Shown here: positions 33,142 to 41,395 of the stretch, piece after piece
Position numbering within the stretch: position 1 is the first letter of the stretch
How the letters are laid out: every line of letters starts with the position of its first letter
From: Gordonia mangrovi
GTDB lineage: Bacteria > Actinomycetota > Actinomycetes > Mycobacteriales > Mycobacteriaceae
DNA: 64,000 bases
Direction: 5' to 3'
Assembly (NCBI RefSeq): GCF_024734075.1
Contig: NZ_CP102850.1
Location: 5,084,001 to 5,148,000, forward strand
The notes under the pieces: model-generated
Databases searched by the model: none
What the model was told of the DNA's origin: nothing
The model's input: only the letters and a program-made list of their open reading frames with translations
Translations under genes and position numbers: made by a program

Positions 33142-34952
33142 TCGACGACCCCGGCCTCGGCGAGGGTTGTTCCCCGAGATGTCTGCGCAGGACTGGCCAC
33201 CGGATCTCCGCGCCGTCCCGCACGGAGGAACTGGCCCGTTCGAGTCTCCCCCACCACGGCGGTCGGTGAGCCCCGCTCGATCACCTTGTGTCCACTCACG
33301 AAGACCGCGACCACCGTGTCGTCGTTGCGGTTGACCATTCGCGACATCCCGCCGAACGCCGGAATGATTGCCTCGGCATAGGTGTCGAGTGAGTCGTCGA
33401 GGCGATCGGGGTCGATGATCACCAGGTCCGCCCGGTCCCCCGGCCGTAGGTGACCGGCATCGATGCCGTACCAGTCGGCGAGCTCACCGGTCATGCGATG
33501 CACGGCAGCGGCGACGTCCATGAACGGTTCACCGCGCTGTTCGGCGGTGTGGACGTGTTTGAGCAGCCGCAGCCCGAAGTTGTAGAAAGCCATGTTCCGC
33601 AGGTGGGCGCCGGCATCGGAGAAGCCGAGTTGGATTCCGGGCTCACGGGCCATCTGCTTGAGGACTTCTGGCCGGTGGTTGGAGATGGTGGTGCGCCAAC
33701 GGATGTCGGTGCCGTGTTCGAGCACGAGGTCGAGGAAGGCGTCGACCGGATGCAGTCCGCCCCGATCGAGTCCTACCTGTCCGAATGATTTCCCGACCAC
33801 CGACCCGTCCGGGCAGGCGACGATCTCGGCGTCGAAGAAGTCACGGTGCCAAACCCGTGTACCGAATTTCGACTCGTAGTCCTTTCGGAACCGTCGTCGG
33901 TAGTTCTCGTCACGCAACAACTCATCACGGGCGAGCTGTTCCTTGAGATGGAGGGCGGCTGCGCCGGAACCGAACTCTTCGAAGATCACCAGGTCGATGC
34001 CGTCGGCGTACACCTCAAAGGGCACCGGAAGGTGCTGCCAGCGGAAGTTGCCGCCGAGCCGGTTGACCAGTCCCGCAAGTGGTCCCATGATCTTGATGGC
34101 ATACGGGTTGGCCTTGATGTCGGCAGCAGACAGCAGACTCGTCTTGAGGTTGCGCCGTCCGATGCCCAGCGAGGTGAAGGCTTGTGAAGCGACGTTGGCC
34201 GGGTTGGTGATATCCGGGCCGGCCTGCAGGATCCGACCGGTCTTGCGGAGCAGCGATTTGAGACGTCGCAGTTCTCGCGGCTTTGCGTAGGTCGACGGGA
34301 GAGTGCGCGATCGGCAGGTGTCGCCGTCGAGTTTGTCGAACAACAGTTGCTGTGAGGACATGCCCACGAAGCCCGCGTCGAGGGCATCGGCCAACCAGCG
34401 CTCCATCTGTGCCTGCTCGGCGGCGGTCGGGCGGACGGTCTCCAGCGTGGCACGATCGAGACCCATGGCCGCGGTCCGCATGTCGGAGTGGCCGATGAAC
34501 GCGGCGACATTCGGGCCGAGGGCGCGATGTTCGAGCGCGTCGACGTACTCTGACGGAGTCGACCACGTCTTGTGGCTGTCGATCGTGTCGATGACGTGTC
34601 GGCGTGGAATCGCCTCCACCCGACCGAACAGATCCCCCGCCTCGGTGCCGTCGACGTGAATGGTCGACAGGGAGCACGAACCGACCAGGACCGTGGTCAC
34701 GCCGTGCCGCAGTGACTCGGCGAGTTCCGGTTGTGCGAGCACCTCGACGTCGTAGTGGGTGTGGATGTCGACCATCCCCGGCATCACCCATTTGCCGCTC
34801 GCGTCGATCACGTCTGCGCAGCCCGTCTCGTCGAGCTGATCTGCCGAGACCACGACGACCGCGCCGTCACGGATACCGATGGATCGGATGGCCGCCGGGC
34901 TACCGCTACCGTCGAACCAGAGCCCGTCACGAATGATTGTGTCGTAGGTCAC
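33138..34952 (-). CDS. N-acyl-D-amino-acid deacylase family amidohydrolase
   Basis: A 604-residue amidohydrolase-superfamily enzyme. It opens with VTYDTIIRDGLWFDGSG and ASGKWVMPGMVDIHTHYD (metal-binding HxH), and later has GHSDMRTAAMG and LGFSDAGAHLRNMAFYNF, the conserved Asp region of D-aminoacylases. It probably hydrolyses an N-acyl or cyclic amide bond; the substrate is unknown. The start was set at GTG 34952 because a strong promoter (TTGACA-N18-TCTAAT) ends 6 nt before it. The ATG at 35003 would lie inside or upstream of that promoter. Downstream coupling with an LEH-like enzyme points to a small catabolic unit. Confidence 0.83.
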   Translation of the reverse strand: MTYDTIIRDGLWFDGSGSPAAIRSIGIRDGAVVVVSADQLDETGCADVIDASGKWVMPGMVDIHTHYDVEVLAQPELAESLRHGVTTVLVGSCSLSTIHVDGTEAGDLFGRVEAIPRRHVIDTIDSHKTWSTPSEYVDALEHRALGPNVAAFIGHSDMRTAAMGLDRATLETVRPTAAEQAQMERWLADALDAGFVGMSSQQLLFDKLDGDTCRSRTLPSTYAKPRELRRLKSLLRKTGRILQAGPDITNPANVASQAFTSLGIGRRNLKTSLLSAADIKANPYAIKIMGPLAGLVNRLGGNFRWQHLPVPFEVYADGIDLVIFEEFGSGAAALHLKEQLARDELLRDENYRRRFRKDYESKFGTRVWHRDFFDAEIVACPDGSVVGKSFGQVGLDRGGLHPVDAFLDLVLEHGTDIRWRTTISNHRPEVLKQMAREPGIQLGFSDAGAHLRNMAFYNFGLRLLKHVHTAEQRGEPFMDVAAAVHRMTGELADWYGIDAGHLRPGDRADLVIIDPDRLDDSLDTYAEAIIPAFGGMSRMVNRNDDTVVAVFVSGHKVIERGSPTAVVGETRTGQFLRAGRRGDPVASPAQTSRGTTLAEAGVVE

Positions 34953-34958
34953 TCGATC

Positions 34959-34988
34959 ATTAGAGACACTCGCCAGGATGAGTGTCAA
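34959..34988 (-). promoter_or_regulatory. aminoacylase promoter with embedded palindrome
   Basis: On the minus strand TTGACA (34988-34983) and TCTAAT (34964-34959) are separated by 18 bp, followed by 6 nt and the GTG start, so the message would be leaderless. The spacer contains the inverted repeat GACACTC-N8-GAGTGTC (34965-34971 and 34980-34986), overlapping both promoter elements, as expected of a repressor operator. The divergent AraC-type gene starts at 35135. Confidence 0.7.
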
Positions 34989-35134
34989 CGATTCAGTAGA
35001 CATTTCTGGATTTCTGTACACCCGACCCACTCGGCGCCGCGGCTCCGGCGATCCGTCATCGTGCGGAACAGGCGGCGACGCCACTGGGCAAGAACGGTCG
35101 GGCGGCGCTACGGCTACCGGCGGATACTGGGTGA

Positions 35135-36076
35135 ATGAGCCAGGAAACCGGGCGCGATCGCATCCGTGAGTTGCTCGACGCGGTGCTGAACGACGACCAT
35201 CACCGACTCGACGACATGGCCGCCGGCGCACATGCGTCGGCCTTCCACTTCAGCCGCCAGTTCACCCGTCATGTCGGCGAGGCGCCGGTTGCGCTACGAC
35301 GCCGCGTGATGCTCGAGCGTGCCGCATGGCAGCTCCAGCGCGGGTCGTCGGTCACCGACGCCGCTTTCGCAGCGGGCTACGATTCGGTCGAAGGATTTGC
35401 CCGTGCGTTCTCGCGGGCGTTCGGGCATGCGCCGAGCCGCCTCGGATCGCGGGACGTTCGTGGACACTGGCTGCCGTCGCCCAATGGGATCCACTTCCAT
35501 TCGCCCACTGTTCTTTACGTCGACAACGGCAATCCGTTGGAGGAATCTGCTGGTGACGTTCTCGCGCTGATGGTGCGCCATGACCTCGACGACACCTCCG
35601 CGCTGCTCGACATCGCAAAGGCGGTCGATGACACCGACTATCACGCGAGGCGCCTGCCCGGTCACCGACCACTGGCATGGAGCGGGTCGGAGGAATCAAT
35701 CGCCGAGGTTCTCACCGGTTTGGTCGCCGGAAAGGCGCCATGGTTGGCGAGCATAGCGGGCGACGACACCCCAGAGTTCGGTGATGCGATGGATGTGGCG
35801 ACGTTGACAGATCTGCACGGCGAGATCGCGCCGCGTTGGCTGGCGCTGACCCGCGACATCGACCGCCGCGCCGCATGGTCGGACCGTATCGTCGACGCGA
35901 TCTGTGAGCCGCCGGAATCATTTCTGCTGTCGCAGATCTGGGCGCATGTGTTGACCTTCTCCGCTCACCGCAGACAACTGATCCGCTGGATGCTCGCCGA
36001 CGCGGGCGTTGACATCAGCGACGCCGATCCCGACCCCATCATGTGGCATCGACAACGATCTGGAGGGACGCCATGA
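35135..36076 (+). CDS. AraC-family regulator with DinB-like C-terminal domain
   Basis: A 313-residue protein. The first 100 residues are an AraC helix-turn-helix pair: AAGAHASAFHFSRQFTRHVGE and VTDAAFAAGYDSVEGFARAFSRAFGHAPS. After a linker the C-terminal half (about 145-305) is a DinB-like helical bundle with HDLDDTSALLDIAKAV and a late QIWAHVLTFSAHRRQLIRWMLADAG, the pattern of DinB metal-binding helices. Such fusions may sense a small molecule through the DinB part. Its stop overlaps the start of the RibD/DHFR-like gene (ATGA), and it is divergent from the aminoacylase, so it may control either. No good ribosome site is seen before ATG 35135. Confidence 0.82.
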   Translation: MSQETGRDRIRELLDAVLNDDHHRLDDMAAGAHASAFHFSRQFTRHVGEAPVALRRRVMLERAAWQLQRGSSVTDAAFAAGYDSVEGFARAFSRAFGHAPSRLGSRDVRGHWLPSPNGIHFHSPTVLYVDNGNPLEESAGDVLALMVRHDLDDTSALLDIAKAVDDTDYHARRLPGHRPLAWSGSEESIAEVLTGLVAGKAPWLASIAGDDTPEFGDAMDVATLTDLHGEIAPRWLALTRDIDRRAAWSDRIVDAICEPPESFLLSQIWAHVLTFSAHRRQLIRWMLADAGVDISDADPDPIMWHRQRSGGTP

Positions 36077-36636
36077 GTGCACGACCGAAGTTTCGCTACT
36101 ACACGGCCAGCACGCTCGATGGCTACCTGGCCGATCTGGACGACTCGTTGGACTGGCTGCTGACCCAACCCATCGACGAGAACGGTCCGATGAACTACAC
36201 GGAGTTCATCGCCGACATTGGCGCAATGGTGATGGGATGGACCACCTATCGCTGGCTACTCGACAACGAGGTGAGTGACGGCAAGCCCTGGCCGTACGAC
36301 ATGCCGTGCTTCGTGTTCACTCATCGTGACGTGGTTCCGGTTGCAGAGTCGATTTCCGTAGTGGCCGGAAGCCCGGCCGATCATCGGGACCTGCTTATCG
36401 CGGCCGCCGGGGACAAGGACGTCTGGATCGTCGGTGGCGGCGATCTTGCGGCACAGTTCGCCGAGGCCGGAATGCTGGACGAGATCGTGGTGTCCTTCGC
36501 CCCGGTCACCGTCGGCGCGGGCCGCCCGCTCTTCCCCCGCCGTTTCGACCTGGAGCTCATTGACACAGCACGCAACCGGGCGTTCGTGTGTGCTCGATAT
36601 GCGGTAGTCGGTCCGCGGTCGCGAATCTCTTCGTGA
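36073..36636 (+). CDS. dihydrofolate reductase family protein (RibD C-terminal type)
   Basis: A 187-residue protein with the RibD_C/DHFR-like fold: FRYYTASTLDGYLADLDDSLDWL at the start, AMVMGWTTYRWLL, the NADPH-binding DVWIVGGGDLAAQFAEAGMLDEIVVSF and the family end VGAGRPLFPRRFDLEL. Such stand-alone proteins reduce unidentified substrates with NADPH. ATG 36073 overlaps the AraC-DinB stop codon and follows TGGAGGGAC, so the two are translationally coupled. In streptomycetes and mycobacteria similar reductases commonly sit beside DinB/AraC genes. Confidence 0.85.
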   Translation: MSARPKFRYYTASTLDGYLADLDDSLDWLLTQPIDENGPMNYTEFIADIGAMVMGWTTYRWLLDNEVSDGKPWPYDMPCFVFTHRDVVPVAESISVVAGSPADHRDLLIAAAGDKDVWIVGGGDLAAQFAEAGMLDEIVVSFAPVTVGAGRPLFPRRFDLELIDTARNRAFVCARYAVVGPRSRISS

Positions 36637-36668
36637 CCGCAGTCTGCTCAACCCCACCGACGGCGTCA

Positions 36669-38651
36669 TCACCTCGGATAGGTGATGATGACCTGGCCGG
36701 TGCGGGCGTTGCGCCAGGTGATGGTGCGGTCGGTGTGCATGGTGGGGATCCACGGGCCGTCGTGTTTGCGGTCGTGGTCGGGTCGGCATAGGGGTGCGAG
36801 GTTGAAGGCCACGGTCCAGCCGCCGGCCAGCGGGTCGGCGTGGAGGAATTTGTGCAGGTGGTCGAGTTCGCACTCCTCGGACGGTCGGCCGCAGTAGGGG
36901 TAGCGGCAGCGTCGGTCGAGTTGGATGATCTCGGCACGCAGTGCTGCTGAGGGTGCGTAGGTCAGTGCCCCGGGCGGTGGGGTGGCGAAACCGCCGTGCC
37001 CAGTCGGGTCGATGGGTGGTGCCGGTGTCCGGTTGCCGAAGATGATCAGGCCGCTGGCGGTGCGGGTTTCACTCGGTGGGGCGGTGATGGTGGTGGCGTG
37101 GAGTGCCAGACGTGCGGCGTGGGCAGGATCGATCGCCCCGTAACCCATCAGCCGGGTCGGGTCCAGGCCGGTCGGGTCGCGCAGCAGCGTCAGGCCGGGG
37201 ACGACGAGGCCGGAGTCGGTGTCGGAGTCCGGGTCGGTGTCGGCGGGGTCGTCGTCAGAGTCATCGGCTACCGCGGCGTCTGCTGTGTCCTCGGCGTGTT
37301 CGGCGTCCGTGGCGAGTTCGGCTGCTGGTGCCGCGGTGTTGTCGGTGTCCGCGTCGTCGGTGCTGTTCGCGTCGGGGTCGTGGGTCGGCTCCGTATCGGC
37401 CCCGTCGGTGTCGTGCTCGGCGCGAGGTGCGGTGATGAAGTCTCGTCGGGATTCCGCGGTGGGCCCGATGTCCGAGTCGATGTCACGGTCATCGTCGAGG
37501 TCGGCGAGGGTGATCGGCTGTTCTTCGGCCGCGTCAGGCCCACCCACTGCGGGTTCGTCGGCGGTGTCGACGGGTGTGTTGGCGTCGCCGGCCGTGCTGG
37601 TGTCGACCGACGAGTCGCGGTCTCTGCCGGTGACCGACGAGTCGCGGACACTGCTGCCACCCGCACTCGGGGTGGTGGCGGGCGTCGGGTTGCTGGTGCG
37701 GGTCTGTGTGGCCGGGCAGGTGTCGTCGCCGCAGTGGCAGCGCAGTGTCGCGCCGGGAGCCTTGATGATCTCGGCGAACGCCGCCACACGTTGAGCTTTG
37801 ATACTGCGCCCGTCACGGCGGCACACCCGCCGGCCGATGAGCGCGCTGATCCGGTCGCGTAGGTGCACACCGTGTTCGGCGGGGATGCAGGCGTCGACGG
37901 TCATGTGCCCGAACGCTTCGCTACCGATCTTCACATCGCCGAACAGGTCGGCGATGTCGTCGTGGGCCTCGACGGCCCGGTCGGGGTCGAGGGTGATGAT
38001 GATGGCGTCGAGATCGGCTTGCAGCACGGTGTCGGTGGTCGGGCGGCTGGCCAGATCGAGCACCACATCATCGAAATCCCACGGCTCATCGCCGTCAGGG
38101 TCGGTCTCGACCGCACCATCACCGGCATCACCGGCGTCATCGGTGTCGGCATTGTCGGTGTCGTCGTCGAAGTCGAGGGTGAGGTCCTCGTCATCGGTGT
38201 CGTCGGTGGTGTCGGCGTTGTCGGCGAGTTCGGCCAGCCGTGCCCGCAGGTCGCCGGTGGGGCCGGTGGCGGCGCCGCGGATGGCCACACCCAGGCGGTG
38301 GGGGCTCAGGTCACCGGCACGGAAGGCGTCACGGATCTTGGGGTGGTCGTCGAGGAGTTCATCGAGGTGGACCCATTCGCCGGCTTTGGTTCGGGCCAGG
38401 CCCAGTTGCAGCGAGATTTCGCCTATGGCGGCTTTGTCGGCGGCGTTGCGGATTCGATTCGGGACGTAGTCGTTGTATCCGGTGAGGCGCTCGTTGTAGG
38501 TGGATTGACCGATCCGACGGGCGATCTGCATGGCAACAGCTTGGGCTTGATTACTCAGCCGGAGGGCGTCGCGACCGTACTGGGCCAACTCGTCGAGGCT
38601 GCTGCTGGCCAGCAGGGCGTCGTCGGCGGCACGATCGGTGAAGGTGAACAC
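36669..38651 (-). CDS. DUF222 / HNH endonuclease (13E12-type) with expanded acidic inserts
   Basis: A 660-residue protein of the 13E12 repeat family common in mycolata. The DUF222 region covers residues 10-300 (STYNERLTGYNDYVPNRIRNAADKAA, LARTKAGEWVHLDELLDDHP). The C-terminal HNH nuclease has RCRYPYCGRP (Cys 582, 587), CELDHLHKF (Asp 597, His 598) and NLAPLCRPDHDRKH (Cys 622, His 626, 630), so the zinc-finger HNH looks intact. Two Asp/Thr/Ala low-complexity insertions interrupt it, at 142-195 and 308-480, and a CHCGDDTC motif precedes the second. Family members are copies dispersed in genomes; the biological role is unclear. The second insert is much longer than in the usual 450-500 residue members. 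Confidence 0.85.
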   Translation of the reverse strand: MFTFTDRAADDALLASSSLDELAQYGRDALRLSNQAQAVAMQIARRIGQSTYNERLTGYNDYVPNRIRNAADKAAIGEISLQLGLARTKAGEWVHLDELLDDHPKIRDAFRAGDLSPHRLGVAIRGAATGPTGDLRARLAELADNADTTDDTDDEDLTLDFDDDTDNADTDDAGDAGDGAVETDPDGDEPWDFDDVVLDLASRPTTDTVLQADLDAIIITLDPDRAVEAHDDIADLFGDVKIGSEAFGHMTVDACIPAEHGVHLRDRISALIGRRVCRRDGRSIKAQRVAAFAEIIKAPGATLRCHCGDDTCPATQTRTSNPTPATTPSAGGSSVRDSSVTGRDRDSSVDTSTAGDANTPVDTADEPAVGGPDAAEEQPITLADLDDDRDIDSDIGPTAESRRDFITAPRAEHDTDGADTEPTHDPDANSTDDADTDNTAAPAAELATDAEHAEDTADAAVADDSDDDPADTDPDSDTDSGLVVPGLTLLRDPTGLDPTRLMGYGAIDPAHAARLALHATTITAPPSETRTASGLIIFGNRTPAPPIDPTGHGGFATPPPGALTYAPSAALRAEIIQLDRRCRYPYCGRPSEECELDHLHKFLHADPLAGGWTVAFNLAPLCRPDHDRKHDGPWIPTMHTDRTITWRNARTGQVIITYPR

Positions 38652-38690
38652 GACACGCTCCTTTCCGACGACGACAGCGAGATCGGGATC

Positions 38691-38939
38691 GGTTGGTGGG
38701 GAATCGAACTGCTACCAGAGTATCGGGCGGGTCCGACAGTTTCGGTGGGCTGCGGGTGGGGTGTGGATTGATTGGTCGTTGAGCTGTTGGGTTCAGGATA
38801 TCGGTGAGGTGTGACAATTCCGTTCGGGGTGACATTGACTGCGGGGCAAAGCTTGTGGCGGCTCTGTCTCGGGTGGTGGTGGTCTCGATACGCCCTCGGC
38901 TAGCGCCTCGGCCTACTCGACCACCAGGAGGCTGGCGCC
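38691..38939. repeat. 249-bp direct repeat, copy A
   Basis: This block begins GGTTGGTGGGGAATCGAACT and is repeated at 38979-39226 with about 85-90 % identity by eye, at a spacing of 288 bp. It starts 40 bp upstream of the DUF222 gene and contains the imperfect palindrome 38878-38925. No protein-like reading frame or ORF conservation is seen. Probably a dispersed noncoding element associated with 13E12-type genes. Confidence 0.85.
38878..38925. repeat. palindromic element GGTGGTCTCGATA...TACTCGACCACC, copy 1
   Basis: Arms GGTGGTCTCGATA (38878-38890) and TACTCGACCACC (38914-38925) pair imperfectly around a core containing GGCTAGCGCC. I recall this type of palindrome as widely dispersed in Gordonia, Rhodococcus and related genomes. 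It could act as a transcription end or RNA structure. Confidence 0.75.
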
Positions 38940-38978
38940 TCGGCCTGATCGAACGCCAGGGGGTGTCGTCGCGGGTTT

Positions 38979-39226
38979 GGTTGGTGGGGAATCGAACTGC
39001 TGTCAGAGTATCGGCTGGGTCCGACAACTTTGATGGGCTGCGGGTGGGGTGTGGATGAGTTGTTCGTTCGGTGGTGGGTCCAGGATATCGGCGGGGTGTG
39101 ACAGTCTCGTTCAGGATGACATTGCCTGCGGGACAATGCTCGTGGTGAGTCCGTCTCGGGTGGTGGTGGTCTCGATACGACCTCGGCTAGCGCCTCGGAC
39201 TACTCGACCACCAGAAGGCTGGCGCC
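38979..39226. repeat. 249-bp direct repeat, copy B
   Basis: Second copy of the block at 38691-38939, starting with the same GGTTGGTGGGGAATCGAACT and ending at the same GGCTGGCGCC. Its palindromic core is at 39165-39212. Substitutions are scattered rather than clustered, so the duplication is not recent. Confidence 0.85.
39165..39212. repeat. palindromic element, copy 2
   Basis: GGTGGTCTCGATA (39165-39177) and TACTCGACCACC (39201-39212), 48 bp in all, exactly the length of copy 1. A decayed third half-copy follows: a TACTCGACCACCAGGAGGCT block at about 39231-39250 and GGTGGTCTCGATATGACCAC at about 39328-39347. Confidence 0.7.
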
Positions 39227-39401
39227 GGCCTACTCGACCACCAGGAGGCTCGGCGGCGGGGAGTCGAACTGATGCCTGGTGGTCCGCGAGACAGAGCTTG
39301 AGGCCGACCTATCGGGGTGGCGGTGGTCTCGATATGACCACGACCACGCGGCCTGTCCCGCTTCAGCCGCAACACCCCACGTCGCCGCAGGTCCGGAGCG
39401 G
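39227..39401. other. noncoding stretch with degraded third repeat copy
   Basis: No gene is visible. The stretch holds pieces of the same palindromic element in altered order (TACTCGACCACCAGGAGGCT near its start, GGTGGTCTCGATATGACCAC near its middle). Together with copies A and B the region 38652-39401 is about 750 bp without a recognisable gene. Confidence 0.6.
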
Positions 39402-39414
39402 TAGCCTACTCAGC

Positions 39415-40242
39415 ATGAGCGATCAACAGTGGAAAGCTTTCGAGGTATCGGTCTCCGACTACATCGCCGAAGTCGTCCTCACCGGCCCGGGTAAGGGCAA
39501 CGCCATGGGGCCGGACTTCTGGCGCGAGTTGCCGGAGATTTTCGCCCAGCTCGACCGCGACGACGACGTCCGGGCGGTGGTACTCGCCGGTTCGGGCGCA
39601 CACTTCTCCTACGGGCTCGATCTCGCGGCGATGGGTGGCGACCTCGGTCCGGTACTCGCCGAGGGCGCGAAAGCCCGGCCGCGCACCGAGTTCCACGACA
39701 ACCTCCGGCGCCTGCAGGCCGCTATCAGCGCAGTGGCCGACTGCCGCAAGCCGGTGATCGCGGCCGTCGCGGGCTGGTGCATCGGCGGAGGCGTCGACCT
39801 GATCAGCGCCGTCGACATCCGCTATGCGAGCGCCGACGCCAAGTTCAGCGTCCGTGAGGTCCGCGTCGCGATGGTCGCCGACGTGGGCAGTTTCGCCCGG
39901 CTGCCCGCGATCATCGGCGACGGTCACCTGCGTGAACTCGCGCTGACCGGGAAGGACATCGACGCCGAGCACGCGGTACGTATCGGCCTGGTGAACGAAG
40001 TGTTGCCGGACCGCGATGCCGCGCTCGACGCCGCCCGCGCGACAGCAGCCGAGATCGCCACCAACCCGCCGCTCGTCGTCAACGGCATCAAGGCCGTCCT
40101 CGACCACAGCCGCCGTGCGAGCGTCGACGACAGCCTGCGCTACGTGGCTGCCTGGAACTCGGCCTTCCTGCCCAGCGAGGACCTGACCGAGGCGGTCACA
40201 GCCGTTTTCGAGAAACGACGTCCCGACTTCCGCGGCGCCTGA
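39415..40242 (+). CDS. crotonase / enoyl-CoA hydratase family protein
   Basis: A 275-residue crotonase-fold protein. The oxyanion-hole segments are present: AVVLAGSGAHFSYGLDLAAM (about 62-81) and the second loop AVAGWCIGGGVDLISAVDIRYA (about 119-140) with catalytic acidic residues further on (SVREVRVAMVADVGSFARLP). The sequence is closest, by these motifs, to the dienoyl-CoA isomerase-like (Ech1-type) crotonases. It acts on an acyl-CoA in fatty acid or polyketide degradation. ATG 39415 is preceded by TAGCCT (39402-39407) at 7 nt, a leaderless-type promoter; the open frame to 39049 crosses the repeat region and is rejected. Confidence 0.86.
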   Translation: MSDQQWKAFEVSVSDYIAEVVLTGPGKGNAMGPDFWRELPEIFAQLDRDDDVRAVVLAGSGAHFSYGLDLAAMGGDLGPVLAEGAKARPRTEFHDNLRRLQAAISAVADCRKPVIAAVAGWCIGGGVDLISAVDIRYASADAKFSVREVRVAMVADVGSFARLPAIIGDGHLRELALTGKDIDAEHAVRIGLVNEVLPDRDAALDAARATAAEIATNPPLVVNGIKAVLDHSRRASVDDSLRYVAAWNSAFLPSEDLTEAVTAVFEKRRPDFRGA

Positions 40243-40261
40243 CGACCGTGGCTGGGGTCGG

Positions 40262-40741
40262 TCAGTTCGATTCGACCGGCTCCAGCCGGAATACCGGGAT
40301 CTGCCGATCCGTGCGCTTCACATAGAGGTCGAAGTTGGGCCACACGTCCACCAACGTGCGCCACGCGCGCTCTCGTTTGTCACCCTCGAGTTCGCGTGGA
40401 TGCATCGTGGTGCGGGTGCCGTGATGCTCCACCTCCACGGTCTCGGCCGCACGGACGTTGAACACCCACTGCGGCATGTCGGGACCACCGAAGTAGGACC
40501 CCGCAATCAGCCACCCACCCTTCTCCTCGGGCACCGCGAGCAGGCGGGTGGACCGGACAACCCCGCTCTTACGACCCGCCGCGAGCAGCGTGATGTTGGG
40601 CAACCCGGCCACGTCGAGCAAGGTCACCCGCTGCCCCGTCACCTTCTGCAGCGCGCTGTCCGCCACCACGATCTGCGGTAGATAGCGCGGCAGCCAGCTG
40701 ATCGAACCGATCTTCACCGCCAACGGCGTGAGCACACCCAT
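40262..40741 (-). CDS. deazaflavin-dependent (F420) nitroreductase family protein
   Basis: A 159-residue Ddn-like split-barrel protein: VTLLDVAGLPNITLLAAGRKSGVVRSTRLLAVPEEKGGWLIAGSYFGG followed by PQWVFNVRAAETVEVEHHG and a late ERAWRTLVDVWPNFDLYVKRT match the F420H2-dependent nitroreductase family that includes mycobacterial Rv3547. Such enzymes reduce quinones and nitro compounds. An alternative start at 40771 would add ten residues; ATG 40741 is chosen because TGGGGCC precedes it. The gene is convergent with the crotonase gene. Confidence 0.85.
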   Translation of the reverse strand: MGVLTPLAVKIGSISWLPRYLPQIVVADSALQKVTGQRVTLLDVAGLPNITLLAAGRKSGVVRSTRLLAVPEEKGGWLIAGSYFGGPDMPQWVFNVRAAETVEVEHHGTRTTMHPRELEGDKRERAWRTLVDVWPNFDLYVKRTDRQIPVFRLEPVESN

Positions 40742-40872
40742 GGCCCCAGTCTGCCAGCTGGGGTCGAGCATGATCGGTCAGCCGGCCAGCCACGTCAACG
40801 ACCTCTTCCACAGGCTCACGATCCTGTGGATCGCCGATCTGTCAGGCACCGACAAGCCGCGATGATCGGGAC

Positions 40873-41313
40873 ATGACAACAGATGACAGCACCATCCCCG
40901 CCATCGAGACCGCACATGATCCGATCCTGTGCCCCGACGACCTGCGGCAGCGTTGGCGCGCGCTGATGGGGCCACTCGGGTTCGGCAGCGCCCGCCTCTG
41001 GTTCGCCTTCGTCGGCTCCGACCACCGTCTGGTGAAGGTCCTCGACTGGCTGCCGCTGCCCGCGGAACCCGATCCCGCAGACGCCGATCCGTTGCTGTCC
41101 ACACTCGGCGTCGTGGTCGCGGAACTCGGGGCGGATTCGGTCGCGTTGCTCATCTCACGTCCCGGTCGCGACGGCGTCTCCGATGACGACCTCGCGTGGG
41201 CACGACTGCTGGTCGAAGCCGCTCGCCGCCATGGTGTGCCGCTCCAACCGGTTCATCGCGCCAATGACGTCGAACTCGTCGCGTTGACCAATGCAAACGA
41301 GGCCGCCGCCTGA
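40873..41313 (+). CDS. conserved hypothetical protein
   Basis: A 146-residue protein with no signal or transmembrane segment. It has an alternating alpha/beta look: RQRWRALMGPLGFGSARLWFAFVG, a strand-rich middle (LSTLGVVVAELGADSVALLISRPG) and a helix-rich end (LVEAARRHGVPLQPVHRANDVELVAL). I do not recognise the family, though I recall similar short proteins in mycolata. A conserved-looking Trp-Phe pair (LWFAF) and the Asp-rich N-terminus are the only salient points. It precedes the GlcNAc-kinase-like gene on the same strand by 82 bp. Confidence 0.65.
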   Translation: MTTDDSTIPAIETAHDPILCPDDLRQRWRALMGPLGFGSARLWFAFVGSDHRLVKVLDWLPLPAEPDPADADPLLSTLGVVVAELGADSVALLISRPGRDGVSDDDLAWARLLVEAARRHGVPLQPVHRANDVELVALTNANEAAA

Positions 41314-41395
41314 TCCACGACACCGACACCCGGTCGCATCGCGCGGTAGTACGTTGAGGCCCGGAGGATCGGGGTCGTTGCAGACAGGAGGCACG

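Noticed and set aside
33138..35231. 697-codon model of the aminoacylase
   Set aside because: It would run through a consensus promoter and past the divergent AraC-type start; family similarity begins at GTG 34952.
38652..39401. Possible CRISPR or insertion sequence in the repeat region
   Set aside because: Only two long copies 288 bp apart, no regular short spacers, and no transposase frame or terminal inverted repeats.
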